Part shown: positions 1 to 11,500 of the stretch, piece after piece
How the letters are laid out: every line of letters starts with the position of its first letter
Position numbering within the stretch: position 1 is the stretch's first letter
Assembly (NCBI GenBank): GCA_025618425.1
Contig: CM046836.1
Location: forward strand, 12,011,176 to 12,075,175
Length of the DNA stretch: 64,000 nucleotides
Reading direction: 5' to 3'
Source of the DNA: Heliocidaris tuberculata
Lineage: Eukaryota; Echinodermata; Echinoidea; Camarodonta; Echinometridae
Made by a program: the position numbers and the translations under genes
Notes under the pieces: model-generated
Told to the model about the DNA's origin: nothing
Databases searched by the model: none
The model's input: the letters and a program-made list of their open reading frames with translations, nothing else

Positions 1-84
1 GCCACAAGACCCTGCGCAGCACAAGGCATGAGGATATGGGAGTATCACAACAAAAAGAACAAGGATGGGAAGGTCATGATAAAG
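1..84 (+). CDS. Tyrosine-recombinase-like gene (copy 1), exon with Arg-I box, cut by window edge
   Basis: An open frame from base 1 ends at a GT donor at 85 in phase 0. The peptide holds RPCAAQGM near its start and ends in GKVMIK. It aligns without gaps, over 28 residues, to the end of the 16975-17141 exon of the second gene (AGRGGLCSS... to EIK). In this family the Arg of the 'QRPG'-like box is the first catalytic Arg of the tyrosine recombinase fold. Splicing to 726 gives VMIK-VHKHKT, the expected strand and Lys hairpin. The donor GTGATA is mediocre. The 5' part of the gene lies outside the window. Confidence 0.6.
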
Positions 85-725
85 GTGATATTTGCCAACA
101 TTTTTCATGGATTATATAAGCTCACCCTTGTTCCTGACTATGATGAATTACACTATAAGCATCTCCTTTATTAAAATAACAACCACAGAACCAAATTAGG
201 ATATATATCTATACATATTCATGTATGAAGGTTTCGTCGAGTTCGTTGAAACAGACTTGAATTAGCCCCTGAAATGAATATTTATTTAGAAACTGTTACA
301 TGTATTCCTGCTCTCTTTCTAAATATAAAATATAGCTTGTACAAATGAAAACCAGATTATGAATGTTTTAGAACAACCAAAATGGATGCTATGGTACAAT
401 GTACATTTAACTCATAGTCCAATTCTATACTGTAGTTATTTCAAGAACTAATTTGAAACTCACATAGCCTCATTGGGTAATAATTACGAAATTCTCCAAT
501 GTGTTCAAAGATTTTAAGTGATAATGAATTACATTTTATTTTCATATAAAAATAAACTTCTAATTAACAACCATTAAGAGTCAATGAACAGCATTCAAAT
601 TGTAATTAATTATTGCATATAATTACGATGTAACAAGAAGAACTAATGAATGCAACATCATCTCAATGTACAAAAATTACTTTTGTTTCATCATACTCCG
701 ATGATGGCCTGCCGTATATTTCCAG
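85..725 (+). other. Intron of copy 1, AT-rich
   Basis: Sequence between two phase-0 exons. I see only AT-rich DNA and no coding signal. Confidence 0.4.
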
Positions 726-995
726 GTACACAAGCACAAAACTGCACCGACATATGGGCCGGCATCACTAATCGTTAGTGAGGATGCTGTGAAGCTCATG
801 GACCTATATGTCAAAGAGCTCCGTCCCCATACCCCTGGGTACCTACCCACGGCAGACGAGGACGAACACATCTTTCTAACCAAGACTGGGCGTCCCCTAT
901 CGTCAATGGGGCAACTTCTCGATAACCTCTGGCAGAGCAAGGGGTATGAGAAGAGGCTGCTCCCCTCCTCAGTGAGGCAGACTGCAGCCTTCAAA
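726..995 (+). CDS. Tyrosine-recombinase-like gene (copy 1), catalytic-core exon
   Basis: A 90-codon exon bounded by TTTCCAG (acceptor, 720-725) and a GTAATT donor at 996, phase 0 on both sides. The peptide opens VHKHKTAPTYGPASL, continues through ELRPHTPGY and HIFLTKTGRPLSS, and ends LPSSVRQTAAF-K. It is collinear with the 17471-17734 exon (DHKTADTYGDATL ... PFFMEKNGSKL ... LPTFVRKTTATY). This is the core of the Crypton/DIRS-like tyrosine recombinase family: the Lys of HKT, then Arg II in SSVRQ. The usual His three residues before Arg II is replaced by Ser. No exon with the His-III/Tyr box follows before 2 kb, so this copy may be truncated or its 3' exons displaced. Confidence 0.72.
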
Positions 996-2094
996 GTAAT
1001 TACTGTTTACTTTATTATCAGAACAAATATCATACCTAAGTATTATACTGTACCATGTACAAAGAGATTCAAATAGCAAAGTTATACTTTAAAAAAGAAA
1101 TCTTTGAAATGGTATACTTCACTTTTAGGTTGAATTTAACAGGTTCTCTTGAAAGAGATTGCCAATTCTTGATATCTATTACCACTGAAACAAGAAAAAT
1201 ATCAATGAAGGTGATTAAAAAAATATGTCTACCTTTTCCAAAAGTTGACAAACCTTCATTTGTGTGCCCCCTCTTATACTCAATCCTGGATCCGCCCCTG
1301 CCAAAAGGCACCCCCCTCCCCTTGAAAAAAGCTAGTGACGGCACTGCATTATACTCACATCTGACTTCATTTCAATCTTTCCTACCTTTGTTGCCTTTTA
1401 TTAAGACATTATTGAAAAAATTGTATTTTTTTCAAAAAGGTGCAAAAGTTCTCATGAAAAGCAAACCCGCAGAAGGTGATTAGTTTCATCGGTGTTGGAA
1501 GTCCTGAAAAAAATTCTAACTTGCACCTGAAACCACAATTATAAAGAACAATAGATATCACTTTGATTTCAAGTCCATTTGGTTTTTTAAATGTATTCTG
1601 ATTTGCCTAAAATTTTGATTAGTTACAAAATAGAGTAAAATTCAGCAAGAATAACGCTGAAATTTATGGAATATCACATTTTTAACTTAATTCTGTTTAC
1701 GAGTTGGATTAATGCAGAGTATATAAAGTCATATTCTCACTTTTTCTTTCACATTATAAAATTATAAGTATTCAAATTTTCTTTCCAAATCATGAAGGAA
1801 AAAAAAATTGACTCCCTCTGGAAAGTCAGCAGTACTGTTCTTTTTATTTATTTTGTTACAATAAATATATATGTTGGACACTATATACAGTGCAATCATC
1901 AAAACATTATTAAGACATTATTTTGATTAAATTATCATTGTCATGCTTGTTTCATTTTACTCTATTACTGATATTTCATTTAGCTAGCTGAACAGATTGT
2001 TTTCTGATCGCATTCAGGCGGTCAAACCATTCACAAATGCTTATTCTTGATTATTGAAATAAGATGGAAATTGACTGATTTTAACTCCCTACAC
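996..2094. other. No gene seen; AT-rich, one dispersed repeat
   Basis: No supported exon. I looked for a His...Tyr-Tyr recombinase exon to complete copy 1 and did not find one. Contains the short dispersed repeat at 1258-1299. Confidence 0.4.
1258..1299 (+). repeat. Short dispersed repeat, GGATCCGCCCCTG type
   Basis: The block ending CTGGATCCGCCCCTG recurs at about 53882-53924 with the same lead-in (TGTGCCCCC, CTTATAC). Both sit beside C-rich runs, so this is probably the end of an old non-autonomous element. Confidence 0.5.
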
Positions 2095-2143
2095 ATGACT
2101 TTCGGAAGGAAAGCCAGCAAAACGAAAGAAGAGTTCAGAGGAG
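2095..2143 (+). CDS. Possible initial coding exon before the zinc-finger exon
   Basis: ATG at 2095 starts MTFGRKASKTKEEFRG and runs to a strong GTGAGT donor at 2144. It is Lys/Arg-rich, as expected for the N-terminus of a DNA-binding protein. It ends in phase 1 whereas the zinc-finger exon at 2327 needs phase 2, so either another small exon intervenes or this is not the true first exon. Confidence 0.25.
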
Positions 2144-2318
2144 GTGAGTGTTCACATCTCATGAACAGGAATATCTCAAGTGACTTTCTCACAACCGGAG
2201 ATGTATTTCGTATTGCAAATTGCTTCTCACTCCCCTATTTCAAATTTGCTTGGGATCCTACTTCAGAAAAACTTCAAGAACAAGTGGAACGCCCATGCCC
2301 GGGGGGGGGGGGGCATCT

Positions 2319-2880
2319 TATTTCAGAGTGCCCATTTCCCATGGGAAAAGTTCGAATCAAGAAAAAAAAGAATGCCCTATCTGCGGTTTCCCAGTATTAC
2401 GTGTGGACAACCATCTCGTAATGAAACATAAGATGCGAAGAGGTTCTGAGGAAATGAAATATGCACTACATGCAGAGAAAGGTTCGTTTTTAAAATGTAT
2501 GAAATATCAACCTTTCAGGTACCGATAAGTGGGGTGACTTTGGAAATCGGTGTGACTTTAGTCCGGGGGGGGGGGGGGGGATCCTCCATTGAGACCTGTA
2601 CCTGTACAGCATCCGCGATAATGAAAACGCGTAAAAAGGGTACCAAATTCAGGGTTGGGCGTGATACGTGTTTATCACGTTTAGGGTATTTAATACGGCA
2701 AAATATAGAAAAAAGGGTTTCAAAATCACACCATCACGGTTCAAAATTCACAGAAAGGGTATAAAAATCATGTTCAGGGTATCAAAATGAAGAATTAAAA
2801 AAATAACCGTTTAGGGTATCGAAATCACAATCCTTGTTTAGGGTACTTTTCAGGGGGTAACCTCGCTAGTCATAAGGACC
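2319..2880 (+). repeat. Segmental duplication block, copy A (includes zinc-finger exon)
   Basis: Nearly identical to 11501-12065, starting just before the splice acceptor of the zinc-finger exon and running through a poly-G tract, a run of 'TTTAGGGTATC'-like motifs and into CGCTAGTCATAAGGACC repeats. The two copies differ by point changes and by poly-G length. Confidence 0.85.
2327..2481 (+). CDS. C2H2-type zinc-finger exon, likely 5' exon of the tyrosine-recombinase-like gene (copy 2)
   Basis: A 155-nt exon (1 + 51 codons + 1) after acceptor ATCTTATTTCAG, ending AAAG before GTTCGT. Its frame reads ECPICGFPVLRVDNH then LVMKHK, a Cys-x2-Cys-x9-His-x4-His zinc finger. It ends in phase 1, exactly what the exon at 13145 needs, giving HAEK-D-ADPSGTTIENF. 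An N-terminal finger of this kind before a recombinase domain is what I recall of several invertebrate tyrosine-recombinase-like proteins. The splice over 10.7 kb to 13145 is inferred. The donor is weak. Confidence 0.55.
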
Positions 2881-3115
2881 ACTTTATTCATAAGGACCGC
2901 TATCCATAACGCGTGACTAAATGAATAGCGGTTTTATATGAATAGCAGTCCTTATGAATAGCGAGCAAAGCATAGACAAATTACCTCGCTATTCATAAGG
3001 ACCTCCGTTCATAAGGACCACTATTCATAACTATTCATAAGGACCGCTATTCATAACGCGTGTTAAATGAATAGCGGTTTTTATGAATAGCGGTCCTTAT
3101 GAATAACGAGCGGAC
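2860..3115. repeat. Inverted/tandem repeat of CTATTCATAAGGACCG
   Basis: Runs of GCTATTCATAAGGACC are followed by their reverse complement (GGTCCTTATGAATAGC) around ATAACGCGTG centres, twice. The segment would fold into long hairpins. Confidence 0.75.
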
Positions 3116-3611
3116 CCCCTTTTGGGAGGGTCATTATCACGGATGCTGTACAGGTCTCACTGAAAGATACCACCCGGGCGCCCATGGCAGTTTCGCCTGG
3201 ATTATGTTATTCAATATTGCAGCATTGTTGACTTTGTCACATTGAAATAACAAATATTTCCTATTTTTCATAGAATGTAACAATTTTAGACCACCATGGG
3301 CCAAGCATTTGGATGCTGTGTTGACTGACCTCAGAGCCCCTCTTTCCATCATAGGAAAATTTGGTGCCTTTTTAAAAAAGATTCCCATTTGTGTAATAAA
3401 CATATTGTAATTTAAGCCCTGAACTTTGATCTAATTTTCATGGGGAGAACATGTACATAAACGTGCAACATATAGTTCACACCATTTTCCTCCTTCATAA
3501 TCGAGTTGCATATATATTTTACATTTGAAGCGGCTTGTTGTTCTGATTATTACAATGAAGTGTAAGTGTACATTTTTAAACAGAGAATCATTATTTTCAG
3601 TAATTTCAACG
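3116..3611. other. No gene seen
   Basis: AT-rich DNA between two related repeat blocks. I see no exon and no recognisable element. Confidence 0.4.
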
Positions 3612-4140
3612 GGGTAACCTCGCTAGTCATAAGGACCGCTAGTCATAACGTGTAATTTCCTATACCTGTAGGGTCGCTATTCATAAAGCGAAAAGGGGGT
3701 CACTATTCATAAACTCAAAAGGAGCATTATTCATAAGGATTGCTATTCATAATAGAAGAGGGTTGCTATTCATAATCGAAGAAAAGGGTCATTACTCATA
3801 AGGGCCGCTATTCATAATAAGTCATAAGGGTCGCTATACATAATACAGATACAGGGTCGCTATTCACAATACCAAATCAGGGTCGTTAATCATAAGGGTC
3901 GCGACTCATAATCGAAGAAGAGGGTCGCTATTCATAATAGGAGAAGAGGGTCGTTAATCATAAAGGTCAATATTCATAAGGGTTGCTATTCATAATCGGA
4001 GAAGAGGGTCGCTATTCATAATCGAAGAAGAGGGTCGCTATTCATAATCAAAGAAGAGGGTCGCTATTCATAATCAGAGAAGAGGGTCGCTATTCATAAT
4101 CAAAGAAGAGGGTCGCTATTCATAATCGAAGAAGAGGTTA
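3612..4140 (+). repeat. Tandem array of ~26-bp unit AGGGTCGCTATTCATAATC
   Basis: About 18 imperfect units in one orientation, most regular at 3975-4135 where AGAGGGTCGCTATTCATAAT alternates with CGAAGA or AAAGA. It shares its CTATTCATAA core with the 2860-3115 block, so both derive from one repeat family. Confidence 0.85.
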
Positions 4141-4379
4141 GGATTATTTGTAAAATATTGTAATATGATTTTCATTGTTCAATGAACACTCAAATATGAA
4201 AGAATTAATTTAGCAAACAAAAATGATAACATTGGATGGGAGACACCCCACGGCTGTGTCAAAGCAATACGGGGAGATGCGATGAAACAAATACACCCCT
4301 TAAAAAAAAGGCGAGAGCGAAAAAGCGGAGGAAGCGGAGGAAGAGAAAGATAAAAGCCTAAAAAGGCGCTACGCAATTA

Positions 4380-5000
4380 GCTAAGTCAAAGTTTTCACGC
4401 TTCCCGCGGGAAGGGGGAAGTAACTCCCCATCCATGCATCCTAACCCTGATACATACAGTGCAGCATTGCGTCCAATAATTGAAAAGCAGTCCGGGTGTC
4501 GAACTTACTTTCCGCCTAAAAGAAGGTGCTACATGTACGAGCCGCTATCTTATTCTTAAATTTGCTTTAAAAAAACGTCACAGGTTTCGCGTTTCACGTG
4601 GGAAGGGGACAAATTGTAAAGTAGTCTGGGCGTCGAACTATGCCTATAACTTTCCGCCTAAAAAGAATTGTTTGCTACGAGCCTTTATCTTTCTCTCAAA
4701 TTTGCTACAAAACGTCAGAGCTTTGCGCGGGAAGGGGACCCCCCCCCCCCCCCTCTCTCCATGCACCCACCCCTGTTACATACAGTGCAGTATTGCGACG
4801 AGCCATTATCCTTATCTCAGTCAGATTTGCTATAAAACGTCAGAGCTTTCGCACTTCGCGCGGGAGGGGAAAAACTATAGAGTTACATACCCCTAACAGC
4901 TCTATGGGGAAAACTCCCCCTCCCTGCACCCACCCCCCTGGAGAGTACGCAAAGAGTGCTCATCACCAAATTGGCACGCTTCGCGTGCTTACAAACGCCC
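4380..5000. repeat. Imperfect tandem repeat, ~130-150-bp units
   Basis: Recurring words in the same order: CTTTCCGCCTAAAA, CGAGCC..TAT, TTTGCTA.AAAACGTCA, CGCGGGAAGGGG. About four or five diverged units, with a poly-C run at 4738-4752. Confidence 0.6.
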
Positions 5001-6652
5001 CATATTGAAAAATCCTGGCTACGCCTTATTTTCTCTTCCTTTTCCTCTGCTCCATCTTTTTCTCTTTTCTCCTCTTTCATTATTTTCCCCATCTGATTTG
5101 CGGGGCACGTGCCGCATACTTAGTACTAGTTACGCCCCTGTTTTTGTTTTGTTTTTCAATATTTTGCCCCATTATAATTATGTTAAAGCATATAAAATCG
5201 CATTTTCAAATGTTCTGCATACATTTGAAAGAAATATCAACTTTCGGTGACCTTCCTAAATTCCTTGATTATTTCTCACTTGTTCCGTCAGTGTTGTGCC
5301 CCCATTTGAGAAAGAAGTGAGAAAAGGGACTTTTATCAAGTTCAATATTTGGATCTTGGCCTAGATCGCACTGGTCTTTTGCGAATTTTCCTTGGTACAT
5401 CGAGTAAGAAATGACGTTTTTGCAGCTTAAAAATACCCCCCCCCCCAAAAAAAAAAATCATTTTGCTCCCTCGCTAGTAAAATACCGTTGATAACTTGGA
5501 GGGGATATAGGCGTACGAAGTGCTGTAGCCCCTTGAGGATTTTGAGAAGGGCAATATTGGCTCGACTATCACCTCATTATGGGCAGCGAGGTGCTCCAAT
5601 ATCCTCGTATTTAGTTTAATACTGGAATACATGTAATTTTTGTGCATTTTCACTACAAAAGACACTGTCGAATTTTTCCTCTCTTGCAGCTTCGCTCGCT
5701 CATACATAGAAATAGGAAACTTAAAATTCGGGCAAATAAACTTCAGCCCCTCCCAAAATTATGCATTTACGCCCGGGGGGGGGGGGGGGTAGGGGCAACA
5801 TCGTTGTTTGTCCCAATGTAGGAGGAGAATAATGTTCGCCGGTGGGTCGCCACTGAATATTTGTTTTCTGCCCGCAGCACCCCCACTCAAAAAAGGGGGA
5901 AATCATTCGGCAACGCGAATATAAAGTAACAACCAACGCTTGCGAATTTTACTAGGGAGCTCGTGATTGGTCATTACCGATCATAGATTGCCCAGTAAAG
6001 AGTGTACGACGTTATTGATTGGCTCCATTTGTACGAGGTTTCAATATGAATCAACTTGAATTTAGATTGCAGGGGTGACGTTTAAAATTTTGATGTTCAC
6101 GCCACAACGTGGCCATAGTTTTCATCCCAAATGACCTTTGACCTTAATATAGTGACCTTAAATTGCATTCATCCATTCGCCTATACTAGATAACCATTAT
6201 ATTTAAAATTCATTGAATAGGGACATAACACTCTCAAAATTATAATGAAAATTCTAAATCATAACATTTGGTTTTTTAAAATATTTTTACTTGTAATACC
6301 ACAAGATGTCCAAAGTACATTTACCCAACTAAAAGCGATATGGCGGAATATGCTAAATATCAGCATATTTCAAACTTGGCTCTCAAATATTGCCCTCCCC
6401 CCCCCCCAAAAAAAAAGCTGGAATATGCATGCAATACAGTTGACCACCTGAGTGGAAGGGGTATACACGCAAAGTAGCGATAGCCTGCATAATTAACTTA
6501 GCTGAACTGTATTCCTTCCAGAAAAGAGCTTTAGGGTTAGCCCCAATATTCCCGGGAGCATAATGCAACCCCCCCCCCCCCCCATCGATGTTTCACGTAA
6601 TATGTCTGCAACACTATGAGAAATCAACATGTTGTTTAATGTTTATTTTCAG
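5001..6652. other. No gene seen; homopolymer C/G runs
   Basis: Contains several C/G runs (5438, 5774, 6398, 6568 areas) and one TGACCTTTGACCT box near 6131. No exon with believable splice signals was found until 6653. Confidence 0.35.
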
Positions 6653-6826
6653 GCAACTTATGACACCAAATACGTGACGCCCGTATACGCATATTGGCCC
6701 CCGGTTATGACAGGAACAAAAATGCCCCAGGAGGATCCTGGCATTCAAAACATGGCATCTTCATTGGAATCATATGTACATGGCATTCAAAACATGGCAT
6801 CTTCATTGAAATCATATGTACATTGA
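6653..6826 (+). CDS. Probable terminal exon of an unidentified protein
   Basis: After a good acceptor (TTTATTTTCAG, 6642-6652) a 58-codon phase-0 frame reads ATYDTKYVTPVYAYWPPVMTG and runs to TGA at 6824-6826. The last 28 residues are an in-frame tandem duplication of 14 residues (GIQNMASSLESYVH). Clean acceptor, in-frame duplication and terminal stop support a real last exon. I cannot link it to upstream exons or name the protein. Confidence 0.4.
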   Translation, partial: ATYDTKYVTPVYAYWPPVMTGTKMPQEDPGIQNMASSLESYVHGIQNMASSLKSYVH

Positions 6827-7680
6827 AAAAGACTATTAAACTTTTGTAGCCAGTGGGATCTGAATCAGCTCCCCAAACATGTTTTAAAGATATATTTGTA
6901 CAGAGAGAAGGTCACACATCAATGTTAATTAACTTTTTTCTTACATAATGTGAGACCCAATTCACAATGCCATGTAATGCAAAGCGTTGATGGGAGTGGG
7001 GCATAATGCTCATGCCCCAACCCACACCCCTCTCCTCCCCCGTGATATAAGGTTAAACCATTACAAGTCATTTCCATTTAAATCTGCAATATTATCTCAT
7101 GACATCTACCGAAAGACAACCAGTAATCTTATATGGATAAATCAAGAACATAAATTATAGCTGCAGATCCACAGTCCTTGCTGCTTCCATATCAGTCCAA
7201 TTAGTCTGGGTAGTAGTATGTTTTACAGCTGTTCCTGATTTTCAAATTCCATCAATAAAAAAAAAGAAAAACAATCTGAAGGGTTCTTTCAATTCCAAAA
7301 GCCATGAAGATAAGGTGAACGATGCTTGTGGTTGCTTCAGTTTTTGCCTGCAAGAAAGAACATAGTTATCATGAATGTTTGTCATAATTTTTCCATCTCC
7401 AAGAGGAACAGATATTACTATAATGTGGGTATCCTTCTTTTTTTTTGTCAATACAAAATTTACAAATTTTAATATAAATTAAGTTTCATAACAATAAACA
7501 TAAATAAACAATTTGTTTGGAGATTTTATATCAAATACCAAATTAAAACCAATATAATTTTGTATATATAGTTGCATATGGAAAGAATTAAAAGAAAGAG
7601 AATGAACAAGAACTGTCAGTTATGAATACAAGCACACATATATTGCAGTTAACTGAAAATTTTTCAAAACATTCCATAAT
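6827..7680. other. No gene seen
   Basis: AT-rich; no exon or defined element recognised. Confidence 0.4.
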
Positions 7681-9110
7681 GTAATCAGACCTACACTCTT
7701 ATATGAATTCATGAAACAAGATTACTTCTAATTTACTGGATCTATAATTTATCATGGCAATGGGCCATGAACTCTATGACCTTTGACCTTGTGCCCCAAT
7801 ATCAGATCTGATTACAATAAAACATGCAAACGTGATCCAAATCTGAATTTGATCCATTAAATGGTTCTTAAGTTTATCAAGTTTATCAAACGGTACTTCA
7901 TTTGCAACATGAATGAGCCATCTTCATTTATATAATAACCTGTGACCTTTGACCTCAAGACCAGAAAATCTATTCACATTATCTCTGCCCCCATATCCAC
8001 CTCATTCATCGCAAGAACAAGCCATTCTCATGTAAATGACCTCTAAGACCTGTGACCTTTGATCTCGTGACCCTAAAATGTATTCAGTTCAGCTTCCCTC
8101 CCATATGCATACATAAGCCAGGTCTGAAGTTGATACCTAAAATGGTTCTTAAAGACCCCAACCGAAGCGAAAAGTGAAATTGAGAAATCGAAAGCTTATA
8201 AGCTACAAAGCACAACAATGCAAGGTTTATGCATTTTCTCGCCAGCTGAGTATTTTGCCTTAGAAAAACTCAAATTAGCAGGCTTTGAAATAGGCTTTAT
8301 TTAGCTTCTCACCGGCCTGAATTCTGTGATGTCATACTGTGTCAGGAGTGCTGTGATTCCATGCGTCTGTATGTAAAATATATCAATTATTTCTCGCTTT
8401 CCAGATTAAGGAATTCATTTTTTTTTAACAATTTGCAGTGGAAAATGACAATGAAAATAATAAGTGTGGAAATCAATGAACATTTACAGCTCTTGACCAT
8501 ATTTTTTGTGATTTCTTTGTTTGGCTCTTATTTGGCCAAGATTGCTATGTCAGGCAAAACTGTTACACACAAATCTTAATGCAGATACAGATTGAAAGCT
8601 GCGCCAAATTAGAGGCAAATAAAACATGGCAAATAAATGTTGCCAAGAGCTGATGGATTCATCGATTTGAGCACAAAATACTTCCCATGATATTTCCATG
8701 TGATAATAGAGAAAAAAACTCAAATGCGTAATCTGGAAAACAACAAAATAATCAAAATTTTCTACGTATAAACGCATGGAATCACAACCCTCCTGACACA
8801 GTATTACGTCATAGAATTCAGGACGGTGAGAAGCACAATGAAACCCATTTCGAAGCCCGTTAATATGAGTTTTTCTAAAGCAAAATACTCAGCTGGCAAG
8901 CGGTGAAAATGCATTAAACTTGCATTGTTTTGTTTTGTACCTTATAAGCTTTTGAGTGGTATATACATAATTTGTGAATTTCACTTTTTGCTTCAGATGG
9001 GGTCTTTAAGTTAATAGGAGAATATGACCTATGTGACCTTTGACTTTGCGATCCCCAAAATCTAATTAGATCACTGACACTCCTGTCTGCTTACATGATC
9101 CAAGTTCGAA
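7681..9110. repeat. Old dispersed repeat rich in TGACCTTTGACCT boxes
   Basis: Repeating phrases (ATGAATTCATGAAACAAGATTACTTC, then TATGACCTTTGACCTTGTG, then GAAGTTGATCC, GGTTCTTAAGTTTATC) occur in several degraded copies here, and again near 10260-10460, 21540-21640 and 28150-28240. The TTAA element at 8149-9009 is inserted into it. Confidence 0.6.
8149..9009. mobile_element. Fold-back MITE with ~400-bp arms, TTAA target
   Basis: TTAAAGACCCC at the left and GGGGTCTTTAA at the right bound two long arms that are imperfect reverse complements (for example CCTGAATTCTGTGATGTCATACTGTGTCAGGAG on the left against its complement near 8790-8830). A related uninterrupted sequence at about 7862-7873 reads GGTTCTTAAGTTTATC, which is the empty site around a single TTAA. 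No transposase frame. TTAA insertion is the habit of piggyBac-type transposases. Confidence 0.85.
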
Positions 9111-9557
9111 GTTATCCTTCAAACGATTTGTTAGCTATCGCAAAAGAAAACAGGAAGGACAGGCGTATGGACTGAAAACATAATGTCTCCTGAAACCACC
9201 TACAGTGAGCAGAGCCATAACAAAAGCAAAATATAAAAGAGAAAGGAGTGAGAAACACACAAAGATCAAAAAGAGTGAGAGGATTTTTTTTCCATTTTGT
9301 TTGGGGTGGTAATAGGATACACAGAGATTGACCAATGGAAAGACACATTATTTACCATGATGAATCCTTCATGTTTGAAGCACCAGTATATAAGCATGTG
9401 GTACAGTGCAGGTATCCACTGCCTGTTGGTCAAACAAATGAACAAGGATTTTCAAGTATAGTATTTTCAAGGGAATTAGACAAATCAGTTGATCTAGGGT
9501 CCCTTCTTCTCTATATCAATTTTTCGTGTATTAACATAACACCCAATTAATGAAAAA

Positions 9558-10152
9558 CAAGTGAATGAGTAAATTACGCAATGCGTAATAAATGTCCCCG
9601 CCGGAAGTGCAGATCTGTGGAAATTAACTAGCCTGAACCTTAAAACTTCAGTGAAAAACTTTAGTGAATAAAATAATAATGTTACTGCATGCAAAAGAAG
9701 AGAATACCAACAATGCATGTATACAACTGAAATATAAAACATGAAAACATTATGAACCTTCAGCCATTTTGAATAAATTTGCATAAATTTGCATGAATAA
9801 TGAATTTCAAAATTCTGTGTAGAAGTTTGGAAGCCCCCACCCAGCCCTATCAGATAAAACAATCTGAATCAAAATCCGATGTGAAATAGAGGAGAAGTAG
9901 CATTTTTCGTCAATTTTGAATAAATTTGCATAAATTTGCATAATTAATGAATTTCAAAATTCTGTGTAGAAGTTTGGAAGCCCCCACCCAGCCCTATCAG
10001 ATAAAACAATCAGAATCAAAATCGGCCAAGAAATGACAGAGAAGTAGCATTTTCTAACACACGGACAGACGGACGGACGGACGGACACACGCACACACGA
10101 ACGCAGCCCGTTTCATAGTCCCCTCGCGAACTTCGTTCGGCGGGGACAATTA
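9558..10152 (-). mobile_element. Non-autonomous element with internal ~147-bp minisatellite, copy 1
   Basis: One end is CAAGTGAATGAGTAAATTAC followed by a TTACGCA-A-TGCGTAA palindrome and GTCCCCGCCGG. The other end is GGGGAC...CGAAC-TTCG-GTTCG hairpin, CGGCGGGGACAATTA, next to a (GGAC)n run. The inside is about two to three units of a repeat containing GAATTTCAAAATTCTGTGTA. Same element at 23237-24418 (same strand) and 54158-55539 (opposite strand). Confidence 0.8.
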
Positions 10153-10179
10153 AACCTCCCTCAGTTAATAAAAACTAGA

Positions 10180-10480
10180 TGGATTCTAGAATGCGCGCAG
10201 TCTAAATTTATGCCTCCGCCATTGCCAGATCTAAAATGTATTGCACAGTTAACTTCTAAAATTTTCAAAAATTGTCACTCTTATATGCATTCATGAAACA
10301 AGATTATCTCTAATTTATCAATTGGATCTATAAGTTATTGTGAAAATGAGCCATGTACTCTATGACCTTTGGCCTTGTGATTCACAAAACAGATCAGATC
10401 ACAGTCACTGTCATATGCATACATGAACCGAGTTTGAAGTTGCCACCTCATACGTTTCTTCAGTTATTGCGAGGTTGGAT
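10180..10480 (+). repeat. Dispersed repeat, shared with ~28040-28260
   Basis: Starts GATGGATTCTAGAATGCGCGCAGTC; the block through 'CAAGATTA..TCTAATTTATC' recurs at 28040-28240. It includes a TATGACCTTTGGCCTTG variant box. Confidence 0.65.
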
Positions 10481-10484
10481 TCTC

Positions 10485-10765
10485 CTTAAACTTTAACGGC
10501 CAAGATCTTGGGGGTGGGAGTGGAATCTGCCCCCCCCCCCCTTTTATGTCGTAGCTCAAAAAGACCAGCCTGATTAGGGTTCATGATATACAGTATCATG
10601 TCTAATAATCCTTACAGATAAATTTGTGTATCATAACTTTTTGACTTACATTTCAGGCTTGTTGTTCATGTTTCAATCAATCTTTATTTGTCTCAGCATC
10701 ATGTCTGCTAATAATGCACCAATCTGTAAAAACAAAATCGAATATTTTAACATGGATTACAGAAA
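10485..10765 (+). repeat. Dispersed repeat, shared with 15445-15715
   Basis: AAACTTTAACGGCC.AGATC, GGGTGGGAGTGGAATCTGCC, a poly-C run and a downstream block ending near ATCTGTAAAAACAAA match 15445-15715 closely. Confidence 0.8.
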
Positions 10766-11500
10766 CAAAATCATGAAAAAAAATCAGACAAAATCAGAAG
10801 GTTATCTGTGATCACTTTCAGATTGCCCCAAGGATTATCTTATTTTTTGGTTTTTGTAGTTTATATGCATTCATAAAACATGATTAGTTCTAATTTATCT
10901 ATTGGATCTATAAGTTATTGTATCCATCTTGTTTATCATAGATCAAAAAAGAAAAGAATTCCATTACTTCCTGGACATTTGCTTCAAAACAATTTCCGTT
11001 CTTGCTTTAACAAAAATGCTTTCATTAAATTACTTTCTAAAATTTGCTTCAAAACAATTTCCATTCTTGCTTTAACGAAATTGCTTCCAATAACATTACC
11101 AAGTATTGCATTTGATTCCCTGCTCTGCAATCTGCCGTCATAACGTCCGTCCTCGATGAGAGTCCAACCCCCTCAAAAAGGTTTCCATTGACCCTGCAAA
11201 TTAACAAATAAATATGGTCATTGAGTGGGTGAGACACATTCGTTATGGATAGAATTGCCGCTACTGCCCATGCTGAAAACACAGTGATTGTATCGTGCTT
11301 AAGCTAGGCAGACAAGACTACTATTTGGGTATTACACTCTATCTATCAAGTAATTGACAAAATTGTGTGTTTATTCATGTACCCAGCATTGATGTGTTGT
11401 ACAGATACATAATTGCCACTGAATTCTTATCTGAAATAAGATAAGACATTTCATTCACTTCATGAAATTAATTCATCTTGTTTACGTTACATCTATCATT
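10766..11500. other. No gene seen
   Basis: AT-rich; a short direct repeat (AAATTTGCTTCAAAACAATTTCC.TTCTTGC, near 10977 and 11041) is the only structure I noticed. Confidence 0.35.

Noticed and set aside
3612..4140. CRISPR-like regular array
   Set aside because: Short contiguous tandem units with no unique spacers, no cas genes, and a eukaryotic context.
11049..11282. 77-residue minus-strand frame
   Set aside because: No splice signals, no recognisable domain, isolated between repeats.
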